From the NCBI RefSeq assembly GCF_017562075.2, contig NC_054083.1:42807269-42871268 (forward strand): a stretch of DNA of 64,000 nt. Reading direction: 5' to 3'. Numbering within the stretch: the stretch's first letter is position 1; the number at the start of each line of letters is the position of its first letter. This document shows positions 1-34,303 of the stretch, in pieces. The position numbers and the translations under genes are program-made. The notes under the pieces are model-generated. The model had not been told where the DNA came from. It searched no databases and saw only the letters and a list, made by a program, of their open reading frames with translations. Origin of the DNA: Anopheles merus (lineage: Eukaryota > Arthropoda > Insecta > Diptera > Culicidae).

Positions 1-300
1 GGGTGATGTAGGGAAAGGTCCCGATGGGGTGAGATTTGTATCGATTGCAAAATGATGATACGTTCCTCTTGAGCAAATTCGCTGCAACAATGTTGCAACA
101 AGTGCATTCTCCACCTCCCTACCCAAGTCGCCATTACACTAACTACTAATACTACTACAGCCAAATTTTATTGCTTTTCCACTTGCACAACACTATATTG
201 TGTATGTGTGTTTGCCGGTGTGAAGCTATGTGTGACGGTTGCGGTGAAAGGGTGTGGACCCACGATGCACCCTTGGTGGGCGGGCGATCGGTTTCTTTCG

Positions 301-347
<47 letters not shown>

Positions 348-430
348 TCTCTTTCACTCCGTGACAGTAAAGAAGCAACGGATCACGTAGTGCAGCACCG
401 GTATAAGTCAAGTGTTATTAGTGTGCATCA
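1..430 (+). promoter_or_regulatory. Upstream flank and probable 5' UTR of Met
   Basis: This is the sequence left of the proposed Met start codon at 431. A pure CT tract at about 308-341 sits within 130 bases of the ATG; on the opposite strand it is a GAGA-type tract, common near insect promoters. No TATA box or clear initiator was found, so the transcription start is not placed. The ATG context (gcatcaATGa) is acceptable for an insect. The role as 5' UTR is inferred from position only. Confidence 0.35.
308..341. repeat. CT dinucleotide microsatellite
   Basis: Uninterrupted CT run of about 34 bases, close upstream of the proposed Met start codon. Confidence 0.9.
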
Positions 431-22914
<22,484 letters not shown>

Positions 22915-24972
22915 TGTTCATCAATCCGAACGATCCACTTTCGCCGTTGGCACTGTAAATCTCATCACAGAACGTACTTTTCGTCCGATGATTGGACACC
23001 TTCTTTTGCTCCGGTGTTTATTTCCTCCCCTCTACCCCGACTACTTCCACTTCCTTCCGTCCGTGGAGTTAGTTTTTATTTTACCTTTCTATTACAACAT
23101 TTCTTTTCGCTTGCAAACAACCACCGAGGTGCGAAGAGCGAACCCGTCAAGAGACCATTTTTACCATGGGAAAAAGGATTAGTTTGATGCATAAACGCAA
23201 CAAACGTCGGATGTTAAAATTTCGAATAGAAGCGAATAGAAGAGAAGGAGAAAGTGCTAACGATAATGGTTTTTAGGAACGTGCAGTAATCGTGCAGAAT
23301 GGTGGCAAACTATTCAATACAGGCTCAATGTTGGGTGATGAATCCTTCTCCTTTACCCCCTTCCCTGCTACTAAAAAGCAAAACATTTTAAGTCAACGAA
23401 TTCAAACAGGTCAAACAAACAAACAACGGCACGGATGTGGATGAATGTTGTACATATTTATACACACCATGTATATTTACATGAGTTTTTTTTTTTTTTT
23501 TTTGGGAAGTGATGATATAAAGTATTCTCTTATGCGTTAGTGAGTGCGAGAAGCTTGGTTTTCTCGGTTAGGAGACACTGAATTCCCTTTATGTACCCCC
23601 TCGCACCATTTCGGACCAGCTCGGTGACGTGAATCCAAATTATTGTTGTGCTAGAGTTGGTAAACCTATTGGCGTGTCGTCGTCGTCGGGGGAGCGTTTT
23701 CTTTCCAAAAAGTGAAGTGGTCCAACATCCAACGACGACGCTTGAATACACACTGACACACACATACACACATATATAGGATTAGCAAACTGTTTCCGTT
23801 GTAGGCTAGGGTATAATTTGGAATAGGAAAAGCTCTACGAGGTGCGGATGTGTGTGTGTGGTTTGCGTAAGGAGAAGAGATTTCGTGTCTAGTTTTAATT
23901 CGTTCACCCAATGCGGACGAGTGATCGAGTGGTATGGTTTTGTTTTTGCTAGCGCGTAAAGATTTGTAAAATTCAACCCCCCCCTCTTCATCCCGGGAAG
24001 AGAAACGGGTATGCTGTGTGTAAAATACCGTGTACCATAAGTCCCATACGAATGTAATTTATCCAACGCACGGAAACCAGGTCTTCATCCGGGGCACAGC
24101 TTGTTATACAACTGCAAGAAAGCGATATATTTTTATTGTTTTCCTTTTTTTGTTTTGTTTTTTAAAAAAGAGAGAAAGAAACGAATGTGTATGTGTGTGT
24201 GTGTGTGTGGGAGAGATAGAGAGGGTAGTAAAACGTTTAATAAGAAGTTTATTAAGACGCTGTTAGGACGGGTGTTTAATAGTCGTTGGATAGGCGCGGG
24301 CGATCGCCGAATACACAAAGAAACAAGTTACTGATACTGATGCTAAGGTGTAATTAGTAGAATTGGAACAAAGTTACTTTTTATATGTAGGTGTGCGTGT
24401 GTGTGTGTGTGTGTATGAATGTGAATGTGTGTGAGTGTGTATTGAAGCTAAATAAGGGGCAAAAGGCTAATAGAGGCGAAACAAAATGGAAAAAAAGCCG
24501 TGGACGTCACAAAAATGTCCATCTTTTTTTAATGTTTCCGTTGTGTTTGTTGGTGTGTGTGTTTACGAACGAATGTATGCAGCGAAGAAAAAACCTGGTC
24601 AATTCCAGCAATTGTGTAGTAGGAGTTATAACAAATTAAAATAGAAAAAAAGGGAAAACAAAACCATACTGATGTAACGATTCTGTGCCTGCCTGCGAGA
24701 GCAGGTCGAACGGAAGAGAAAGGACAGCACAGGAAGCAACTCAATATGATTATGATATTTATTGTACCTTTTCTTGTTTGTTTGTTTGCGTATTTACCCT
24801 TTTTTCATTTCAAACTCATGCTCACACAACAATAGGGAAAGTTGGCAGTTTGAAATACAAATCAAGCTAGATGTAACCACTTTAATCCAGGAGCAGAAAA
24901 AGGGAACAGGAAGTATAGGCACAGGATTAGTTGTGAGCTATTTGTACACCGATTAATTAGCCTTATAAGATA

Positions 24973-24975
<3 letters not shown>

Positions 24976-25042
<67 letters not shown>
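24976..25042. repeat. CA microsatellite
   Basis: Perfect CA repeat of about 33 units in the interval after Met. Confidence 0.95.
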
Positions 25043-25043
<1 letters not shown>

Positions 25044-25677
25044 CGATACATGATATTCTGAGGCAATATTAGTTAAAACAGCTCAGTTGTAGTGATTTTA
25101 GAGAAGGTTAGCAATTCACAAGGGCCAATTTATTGTCATTCAGAGTGGCAAACGGTAACACAAAAACACTCAGGAAGAGAGAGACACTCCAAGCAGGAAG
25201 GAATGTCCCTCCAACATTTGGCAGTGTCCTTCCTTTGGGTGGGATTGTGTGGCCATTTGTCGGCCTGCTGGCAGAACGAGTTTCTTTCTTCCTTATCTTA
25301 ATCTATTCCACTTTCCGTTTTTCCACAATCCGGCCAAATCAGGTCAGCGGTTCCGTAGGTATGCAAGCAAACCAAAACAGCAAAATCAAAACAAGAAGAA
25401 GAAGAAAAAAAACAAACAATGTTTTTCAACAACAATAACACTCAAGAAAAGAATAATAAAAAGAAAAAAACACAATACCAATTGAACAAAAGCAGAGCAA
25501 AACACAATCATAAAATAGAGAAGATAACAACAGCAGCAGAAAAAAAAACAGTTCCGAAAACAGTGTCATCAGAATGTAACGAAATGGGGAAAGAAAGAAG
25601 TTAAGTATGTGTTTGACTTTTTCACAGTTATTTATTTGCTTGTACATGGTTGCACTAAACATTATAGGCTTGCTTCG

Positions 25678-25792
25678 CATCTTCTTCCTTTTATTCTTTT
25701 CTTCTTTCTTTTCTTCTTCTCCTTTTTCCTTTTCTTCTTCTCCTTCTTCTTTTTCTTCTTCTCCGTCTTCTTTTTCTTTTTCTTTTCTTTGC
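25678..25792. repeat. Homopyrimidine CTT/TTC tract
   Basis: About 115 bases almost purely C and T on the plus strand, made of TTCTTC, TTCTCC and TTTTTC units. It follows a purine-rich stretch (25381-25560) with AAGAAGAAG and A-runs. The two can pair in part, and the pyrimidine tract is of the triplex-prone kind. Confidence 0.85.
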
Positions 25793-26008
25793 ATTCGCGA
25801 TCATCTCCCAGGCCCTTAGACAAAACATACATTGCACTTAAACGCTCATCCTTGCTTGGCGTTCGATCCATTCAAGGGGCAGCATCGCCACCTAAAGGAT
25901 CAACACACACATACAATCGCAGCTAACGGATAGAAAGACACTTTTCCTCCATCGCCATTCCCACCTTCCCTGATATCTTTCCAGCAACTGACTCTCCTCT
26001 CTTTCTCT

Positions 26009-26011
<3 letters not shown>

Positions 26012-26065
<54 letters not shown>
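26012..26065. repeat. CT microsatellite
   Basis: Perfect CT repeat of about 27 units. A short GTAT tandem (about five units) follows at about 26251-26270. Confidence 0.95.
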
Positions 26066-26067
<2 letters not shown>

Positions 26068-27397
26068 CACTTCACGCATATTTCCACTTCCTTTGGTTGT
26101 GCAATTAGAAAGTTCATTTGTTTCTTCTGTTTTGTGTTGTTCCTGTTGGTTACGTGCCTTTTCCTTTAGCTGCTGCTGGTATGCTTTGCACGAAAAAGAC
26201 CGTATTATTCAACCACAGGCGCTTGCAAATTCAGGCTTACGTTGCTATATGTATGTATGTATGTATGTATATGTATAGATCCATTAATCAGTGTGTGCTT
26301 TGTTTCAAAGTGTTAGTTTTAGTAGCTGCTTCCCGTGCTTCCGTCGTTCTAATGTTATTGTTCCAGATTGTGTTTGCTAGGAGGAGAGTCACAAGATTAA
26401 CAAGTTTTTATTGCATGTTTTTTTTCCCGGCGCTTCATCTTAAGCCGGCATGGCTTTAGCGTAATGAATGCGCCACCGTGTGTACTGTTTAAGTTGTGTA
26501 AATGCTTCGCAATTTATATACCTTTTGTGTGTGTTGTGTTTATGTTGTGTACAATGTTTATAAGTGTTCATTGTCGCTCCGGAAATGAGTACAGTAGAAC
26601 GATAACGACACGTTATTCTTTTGTTATCGATTATAGTTTCTTATGTTTTTTGTTCCTTTGTTGTGTATTTTTTGTTTTGTTTTGTTCACTTTCTCTTTAC
26701 CTCTTAATGTGTTACTACTTCTTAGTTCCTTTGTTTTGGTTTTTGTTTTTCATTATGTTTTCTTTTTGTTGTAGAGTATTGTTAGCTGTGATGCCTGTGA
26801 GAAGCGGATGTACGATTTAACTATAGTAAATGTTTTATTTTGCATGGTTCCTTCGTTCCCTGCGGCCCCAAAACGCGCGAATCACTGCTAAAGCTTTCCT
26901 GCGACTTTGCACAACTCTTGCCCTACTCTAGCTAGCTGCTTTGTTCGTTCGTTCTGTGTAAAGAGTGTAAAGTAAAGAGTTGGGAGAGAAAAAACTTTCA
27001 AAATCAAAACACACGCAACACCAGCCGACTGCCTAGAAAGGGGCGGCTTGTAACGTTTGCTTAGCGTATAGTTTGTGTGTGGGTTGGACTTTTGGAAGTT
27101 TAGTGTCACCGGGAGATCTTTAGAGTAGTTTTTCAGAAACAAAACATAGGGAAAGAGATTTCTTTGATTTGTTTTGAATTTTGCAAATATGCCTCTAAAC
27201 GCTGCTCTAAAACGTGTTGTTACCCTGCGGCACTGCAAATAGGAGTTTGCGTTAGTTTTGTCTTGCATGGAAGAAAAGCGACTATATCTTACACGAAGCA
27301 TTAGATTTTTCACGTTTCATATACTTTGTATTCTATCATTCCTAAGCCTTTTCAATTTTTTTTGTATTTATTATTTCATTTTCTTTTCATTTCTTAA

Positions 27398-27400
<3 letters not shown>

Positions 27401-27449
<49 letters not shown>
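27401..27449. repeat. CT microsatellite
   Basis: CT repeat of about 24 units. On the JIP1 strand it is a GA tract that would fall within or just beyond the JIP1 3' UTR. Confidence 0.95.
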
Positions 27450-27453
<4 letters not shown>

Positions 27454-28565
27454 GTGCTATAAATATAGAGTTTGCTTTTTCCTTCTCTTAACAGCGTTCC
27501 ATCCTTTTCTCGAGCGTGTATGTGAGTAGTAGTATTAGATCAGCATTGAATGAAGTATATTGTTACTAATATCGCTTGCATTAGTTTCAGGTTTTGTATG
27601 TTTGTTTTTTTTCGTCTTGCTTTTCGATTATCTATCTTTCGCGGTGACAAGTTTCTTCCATTTTAACTACCAGTATGTACAGAGAACTAAACATGCTGAA
27701 AGAGCAAAGAGCAGAAGAAGAAGATGATGATAAACTGTTGTGTGTGTTAGCTTTCAAAAACTCGAAACAGTATAGAGTTAAGGAAAAGTTGTAACCATCT
27801 TGCCCGCTCTACCAGGTTCAAGTACCTTGCCTGGGATTTATGTTCCTAATGCTGTGTTTTGATAGAAAGTTAACATGAGCTGCAGCTCCGCCAAAAACCG
27901 AAAGAGCCACCGTGTCCTACTCGTCCTCCGTCCGTTGTGCATTTACCTACATACGTCGTATAATTTGCCGTAGAAAAAGCGAAAAAGTCTGCTCAAACTA
28001 TGCCTTTCCGAAAAAAAACTGTTACAAATCTGCTACAAAGCCACATATGAAGTATAGGGGAGTTATGGAAAGCGTGCGATTAAACGTCTACACTCTGGTC
28101 GACACTGCTTTTCGGTCACTAAAACAGCCAATTTGAAAGTAGCGCCATTGGAACGGCAAAAAAGCGCGATCGAAAAGCATGCCCACACTACAGACGCACT
28201 CCCAACACTACACACAGGGTAAAACATAAACAACATAATGCTAACTAACAAAGCACACCATCCCCACTGGCGGGAGGCAGGGATTGAGAGACTCTCGTCT
28301 CTCGGCTGCTTTCTAACATTGAGATACTTTTCTTTGGTTTGCATTGGTTTTCATTATTTCTTTCATAGCTAAACTGAAGGCCCCATATGAGCAATGTCGA
28401 AGGGCTGATGCTACTACTACTAAAACTGTACAAAAAAAAACTTGACGGGTTGTAATGGCATGTCTAACGGAAAGGAAACCCCTCGGGAGTGCAAGAGTGA
28501 AAGAAGGTTTGCTCCTTGGCTCCTTGGATGCAAGCCCAGTTCTAGTTGCAATCTCGCTGGCTCGC

Positions 28566-31500
28566 TTAGTCTATGTAGATGTCCTCTATCGGATATGCCG
28601 TCTCTATGAACTTCTGGTAGAATCTCTGAAAAGCTCGCCTGAGAAGATACGCGGGCGAATCATGGTGTTAGTAACAATCAATCGATCTTCCTTTGCCGTT
28701 CACAGATTGTCCCACTTACCCGACCGCCTCCGCAACCGGGCGGGTCGACTCGGTACCCTGGAACACGTGGCACGCGAACCGCTGCACCGTCGGATGCTTC
28801 GTGATGAAGCCGATGTAGCGATGATCCCTCGGGTGGAACGCACAGAACGAGACGTTCTTCAGCGAGTAGAAGTAGTCTATGCAAGGGCCTTTGGATTTTT
28901 TGTTCTGCAAAGGGAGGAGGAAAAACCATCATACCAATTAGCTTTAAAAAACGTAACAAAGTCTTGATTAGGTAAGTTTGTTTAATGTGTGCGAGAGTGA
29001 CTAATCTTTTGATTGCTACTAATGTACACATTTTTATTGCAGGCCCGGCGATGTTTCTTAACGCTCGATGGGCAGCTTTTTCACGTGGAACTGATTTATC
29101 TCCTAATTGTATCGACACACATACTAATGTCTACTTTCTAATTCACACTAGTGGTGTGCTCTCTAGAGCGCACCGAAGACTGCAATCTGACTCCAGTTAT
29201 CGTTATTCCGATTGCGACTTCCGGAAAACCAGAATCACTAGTTCCGCCCGGAGTCATCTGGAAACAACGGGAGTCGTCCGGAGTCATTCGGAGTCGTCCG
29301 GAGTTGGCCTAAGTCGGAGTATGAGATGAAATTCCTGACCTCAAAATATTGCACTGACCGTCTTCGGATGACTCCGGACGAGTCCAGTTGAGTCCAGATG
29401 ATTCCGGCCGATACTGGATGACTCCAGATGACTCTAACTCCGGACAACTCCATATGACTCCGGACGGCACCCGATGACTCCAGAAGACTACGGACGATGA
29501 CTCCGGATGACTCCAACTCCGGACAACTCCGGCCGCCTCTGGTCAACTCCGCACGACTTTGGATGACTCGGGACGTCTCCAGATGACTCCGGTCGACACC
29601 CGATGACCCCGGAAGACTCCAGACAATACTGGGTGACTTCGGATGACTCTAACTCCGGACAACTCTGGCCGACTCTGACCAACTCCGTACGACTTCGGAT
29701 GACTCCGGACGACTCCATATGACTTCGGTCGACACCCGATGACTCCTGAAGACTCCAGACGATATTGGATGACACCGGATGACTATAACTCCGGACAACT
29801 CCAGCCAACTCTGGCCAACTCTGGCCAACTACGTACGACTTCGGATGTCTCCGGACGATTCCATACGACTCCGGACGACTCCATATGACTCCGGACGACA
29901 ACCGATGACTCCGGAAGATTATGGACGATACTAGATGACTCCGGATGACTCTAACTCCGGACGACTCCATATTACTCCGGACGACACCCGATGACTCCTG
30001 AAGACTCCAGACGATACTGGATGACTCCGGATGATTCTAACTCCGGACAACTCTGGCCGACTCTGGCCAACTCCGAACGACTTCGGACGACTCGGGACGT
30101 CTCCAGATGACTCCGGACGACACCGGATGACTCCGGATGACTCAGGACAACTCTAGGTGGTTCCAAACAGCTCCGGATAATGCTGGGCGGAACTACCATC
30201 CGGATTTGGTTTCAAAATTTTCGGAGTCGGATCGAAGCCGACTCTGGAATTTTGCCAACTTTGCCCATCACTAATTAACATGCATAATACGGCGGCCTGT
30301 TGTGTTATAATACCTCAAAATGACACAAATTGCATGCCTCGTGCATGCGATTTTGAAAGACACAAACACACACTCTTACAACATACTCACCCGCGATCGG
30401 TCCACCATCCTCAGGCCCTGGTCTGAGATCTCCAGTATGCACGGCTGCGCCTTGGGCGACTCCGTCCCATTGCCGACAATTTTCCGCACCGCCTGGCAGA
30501 CGACGCCCGTACCCTTGTGGGCCATCGTTTCGACCGAGCCCAGGTACCCGAGCAGGTACCGTTCGCGCTTCATCTCGACCGAGGTCGGATCGAAATCGTT
30601 GTAATCCAGATCGACGGCGTACGCCGAAGGAAATATACCCTGCCGCCCGGTGCGCAGATTGACGCCCTCGCACCACAGATCTTCCGCCTCCTTCTGCACG
30701 TAGATCGGGTCGCCGATCTCGATCTCGATCTCATCGTGGTGCCGCGGGATGAACTTGTGCAGGGCACGGTGCGTCGCCTCCAGCATCTCCAGCTGGCTGT
30801 ACGGGACGCCACCGTACGGCGGGGGAAACGGGGACGTCACCGGCGACACCGGCTGCACTGGCGGTGGGGACATGCTCTTGTAGTCGTTCGGCGAGTGGGC
30901 CGTACTGTGCCCGCTGTCCACGTCGCCCAGGCTCTGCAACCGTTCCGAGTCCGGGCTGGAGTCCTCGTCCAGCAGGTAGCTGCATTTGAGCGCGAGCAGC
31001 GAGCTCTGCTTGAAGAAGGTCGTGCCGGGCTGGTGGTGATGCGATGCCGGGTAGTGGTGCGGTGCCCTTCGGCTGCTGGCACTCAGCTCGTCCGCCAGTG
31101 ACGTTTGGCCCGCGAGCAGCTGAAGCACGGAAGCTGCAACATTTTGCAAAAGTGTAAGTTTAACGAATTGAGTTTACAACTGGATAAGTGGCACTGGGAC
31201 TTACATTTACGATTTTTCGGAATCTCCGGCAGCTTGCGCCTTCGCCGCTCGACCTGTCCCGGGATCCAGGGCAGCGAGCTGGTCCTTGCTAGCTGGGAAC
31301 TGCTGCTGTTCGTCGTGGTGGTTGCATCACTCGTCACGGAAGCACCGCCGGCCCCAACCTGTCCCAAGTTCACCGCCGAAGAATGCTGCTGGGAATGCGC
31401 GTCTACGTCGGCCGTACCTTTCCCGTCGACCGTGTGTGGCGTAAGATGCAGCTGCAGCAAGCTTTCCGGCCCAGAACCAGGCGCCGCCGTCGCCGTCACC

Positions 31501-34172
31501 ACCAGCAGCTCATCGTCACCATCGGATCCGTCCGAAGGCTTCCGGTGCGTCGTTACCACCGTCCGCAACCCATCGCCAAGCTCGTCGTCCTCGCCGGTGC
31601 TGCTGCTGCCACTGCTGATCGTGCTAATCGTCTGGATGAGCTGCTGCGTCTTGCTTGGCGTTCCCTTCAGCACTGAGTCGACCGTCGTGCCGGTGTCGCT
31701 CGCCGACAGTGGCCCATCCTCTTCGTGGTCCGACGAGGCGTCGCTCTTGGAGGAGGGCGTATCGTCCAGATCTAAATCTGCCACCAAGCTGCAAACGAGA
31801 AGCAAGGTGTAATTAGTTTAGCGCGAAAGAGATCTGCTGCTCCAGTCGGCTGCAATCGAGGTGGAAAATTTGTTTGCTAAATCGCATTAAAACTGTCCTC
31901 CTCAAGAGCCAATCCAATGGGAAGATGTCCAGTTGACCCCATTTAGAGGATGCTTTTGGGTCGATTTTAATTGTCTGGCTGCTGCCAACGACACGAACCT
32001 GGGGGGCGTCGTTTTTAACAGACTCCATCCCTGTCCAACATGTACGAACCTGACTTTCGAGAGTCGAGTGGAGCGTGAAAAATGGAGACCCGAAAGGAGC
32101 AACAACAAAAAAGAAGCCGAATGGTACCGTTTTGGGTAGGATATCTCATCCCATTAAGACCTCCGCCCCCTGGGGTAAGAGTATTGATCGGATTTTATCT
32201 TCCGCTTGTGACATCACTGTGGGTAAGTGTGTGTTTTTCTTTTCATTTTTTTCCATTCTATCTCACATCCATGTCCATCCATCTTGCAGGCAACCGTGTC
32301 CGTTCTTTATTCAACGCAATTATTTCGACGCCGGCATCGTAAAGCCATCGTGCGATGATCTTCATCCAAGGGAGGAAAGACCTCTCCGGCCATTGCACAA
32401 CCCGCTTGCTAATGAAGTTTTATTGGAAGAAGACACACCATCCGGAGACGAAATTCGATTAACTTTAGCACCCCTAGCAGCGTTACGCGTAAAAATAATG
32501 CCCCTCCAAGGACGCGAGCCCAGTGGAGCCCAAGAATGATGGTTCCGGGGGAAGGTTCTACTCTTCTGTGTCACTCGCATGTGTGTGATTGACGACAATT
32601 GACAGAAAACAGTTGCTTATGTTGCCAAGAAAAAAGCATAAAAGAGCTCTAATTGATTGTTGTTGCTTTCGGTTCGGAGTGAAACGAATGCAACATTACA
32701 CTGAAGCGGGATGACTTACAATGTTGTGCAGAAACCGCTTTCCCTGCCTGCACAACCTATGACCTTCCACCGTAGCCGGCTGTCCACTTCGACTCTATTT
32801 GTTGATTAAAAAACCCCTGAGCACTAGTCGGCGAGTGTCAAACGTGACTCATTAGCCGACACAGGGAAAGCAAGCTGCAAGTGCACGTGCACGTCCTCCG
32901 CTTTCTCACTCATTAACCTTCCCGTGTGCCATTTACATACAGAAGCGAGTGAGTGGAGGAAGTAAGCAGCATGAAGTAGCAAAAAGTAAGCAAGGAAAGT
33001 GCAGTTTGTGTGTTTGACAAGGCCTTTCTCTTCGCTTGCGAAGGTGCGTGTGGCGATGGTGACACGCTGCTGGAAGGAGCGCTCCTTCTATTTGTATGCC
33101 CATTTGCAAGGGGCCTCATCGTCAGGCAAGTCATCTCTTACTTATGCCTCATCATAAAGAGTGCGCCGTTGTATTATTCTCTCAGCGGGTCTAGTTGCTG
33201 TTTTTTTTTTACAACTGTCGGAAGCATCCTGTCTAAATAAAGCAAGGCGGATGTCACACAGAACGGTACCCGGAAGGCCAACGCTGAAGGCAATATTGAA
33301 GATATCCTTTTCATCCCAACACGGGTCTTTCTTTTCTCTTTTTTTTGAAGTACAGAAAAAAAAGGATAAAAGAGAGAAATGTAAATAGTTTGCGTCATGC
33401 AGAGGATGTAGCAGGATGGGAAATAGGAAAGAGTGAGACTATTTTTAGTAAACTTCGTTCACAAATCACAACGGATCGTGTCCACGAATAAGAGTAGGCC
33501 TTGGACTAACGCGGCGCTTGCCCATCCGTTGCCAATATGAGATGCGAACAACATGACAACATGACACGAGCGGACGGCCTTCTGCACGTCAAGTGTCGAT
33601 ATCTTCCACGCTCAATAAAAGGCAAAAACTTCCTCAAGGAAATTAACGCACACGCACGGACACACGGACACACACGGACGCGAATACACCTGTGGTGAAG
33701 AAGAGTAGGCGACGACACGTACACAAAGCGGGCAGATGTTATTGCATCCATCAGCGCTCGGCCCAGGCAACTGATACGCAAAACTTCAAGCCCAAAGAGG
33801 GGATTTTTCCGCATCCGTCACACGGTTTCTTTATGCATCATCATGTCGCCCCGTCGTACACCTTGGCCCCCATACGCTCCTTTTGCCGGACCGTGTGTCA
33901 AGGATGGGGCGAATGGCGTGCCGCTGGGTAGCCTTTTCTTGTTCCAGGCAATGGACTGATTTGAAGCACACAATCACACACACACAAACACACAAGGACG
34001 GAGGAAACCAACAGGGTGAGGAGAAATAAGGCCACAGCTCCGCCGTCACCTTCAACCGTTGAGTGGAGGTTTAACAAGGTGCAAGGAAATTATAGGCTCT
34101 GGGTAATTCGGTTTATTTTCCTTCGTTGCTTCACACCGCACCACTTCCTGTCTAATCGCTCCCGTGTAACAT

Positions 34173-34211
<39 letters not shown>

Positions 34212-34303
34212 TTTACTTACGAGTAGAACGGTGCGGGAGCCTTTCGGAACGTTGGCAACGCGTCCAGATTTTGACGGAGCTCCTCAAACTCCGTGTCGGC
34301 CAT
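28566..34303 (-). CDS. Aplip1: JNK-interacting protein 1 (Aplip1/JIP1) scaffold, 5 coding exons
   Basis: Scaffold that links JNK-pathway kinases and cargo to kinesin-1; in Drosophila the orthologue (Aplip1) acts in axonal transport. Coding exons on the minus strand: 34303-34221, 31788-31205, 31133-30391, 28904-28720 and 28638-28566, total 555 aa with consistent phases (2, 1, 0, 2). The start MADTEFEELRQNL lies in a good context (ttccaccATGg). Residues 28-222 are acidic and Ser/Thr-rich, ending in a basic RRRKLPEIPKNRK motif. Residues 223-340 are low complexity with prolines. An SH3 domain spans about 344-402 (ALHKFIPRHHDEIEIEIGD, EDLWCEGVN, GIFPSAYAV). A PTB domain spans about 412-550 (RYLLGYLGSVETMAHKGTG, GFITKHP, FACHVFQG, FQRFYQKFIE). 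The tail YPIEDIYID matches the tyrosine-acidic kinesin-light-chain binding end of JIP1. I saw no clear JNK-binding (RPxxPxxLxLF) motif. Drosophila Aplip1 is about 490 aa, so the length is comparable. Confidence 0.94.
28905..30390 (-). other. JIP1 intron between the SH3/PTB exon and the fourth exon
   Basis: Interval of 1486 bases with minus-strand donor gtgagt at 30390 and acceptor ttgcag ending at 28905. About 75 percent is copy 2 of the GACTCC-rich foldback element. Long open frames on the minus strand here (for example 29488-29970) are repeat translations rich in ESSGV and are not genes. Confidence 0.88.
29151..30272. mobile_element. GACTCC-rich foldback element, copy 2, with expanded right arm
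   Basis: The left end is gtggtgtgctctctagagcg and the left arm has GGAGTCGTCCGG-type units (29250-29320). The right arm is a long degenerate minisatellite of GACTCCGGA/CGACTCC units (about 29360-30150). The right end includes ccggataatgctgggcgg and ttgccaactttgcccatcac. The flanks ctaattcac (left, about 29139-29147) and ctaattaac (right, starting about 30271) agree at 8 of 9 positions and may be a decayed target duplication. That would fit a hAT-like non-autonomous element. No transposase is encoded. Confidence 0.68.
31789..34220 (-). other. JIP1 intron 1 (2.4 kb)
   Basis: Lies between the short N-terminal exon (donor gtaagt at 34220) and the large exon 2 (acceptor tctcgtttgcag ending at 31789). 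It holds a CA tract at about 34177-34208 next to the donor. The rest is unique sequence with no recognised element. The acceptor joins phase 2 to give codons TCC TTG GTG. Confidence 0.85.
34177..34208. repeat. CA microsatellite beside the JIP1 exon 1 donor
   Basis: About 16 CA units ending 12 bases inside JIP1 intron 1. On the transcript it is a GT run just after the gtaagt donor. GT-rich runs near donors can bind splicing factors in other systems; that is not shown here. Confidence 0.9.

Larger units (their letters stand above)
22915..28565. other. Convergent intergenic interval with the 3' UTRs of Met and JIP1
   Basis: This 5.65-kb stretch lies between the Met stop at 22914 and the JIP1 stop at 28566, transcribed toward each other, so both 3' UTRs lie in it. 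It is full of T-rich, GT, CA and CT low-complexity sequence. The first AATAAA on the plus strand is at about 25455-25460, with an ATTAAA variant near 24634. The first AATAAA on the minus strand is at about 27366-27371. Neither cleavage site is proven. No protein gene was recognised; open frames here are short and repeat-driven. Confidence 0.6.

Noticed and set aside
29488..29970. Minus-strand frame rich in ESSGVIRSH repeats as a repeat protein
   Set aside because: It is the translation of the GACTCCGGA minisatellite arm of the foldback element within a JIP1 intron.
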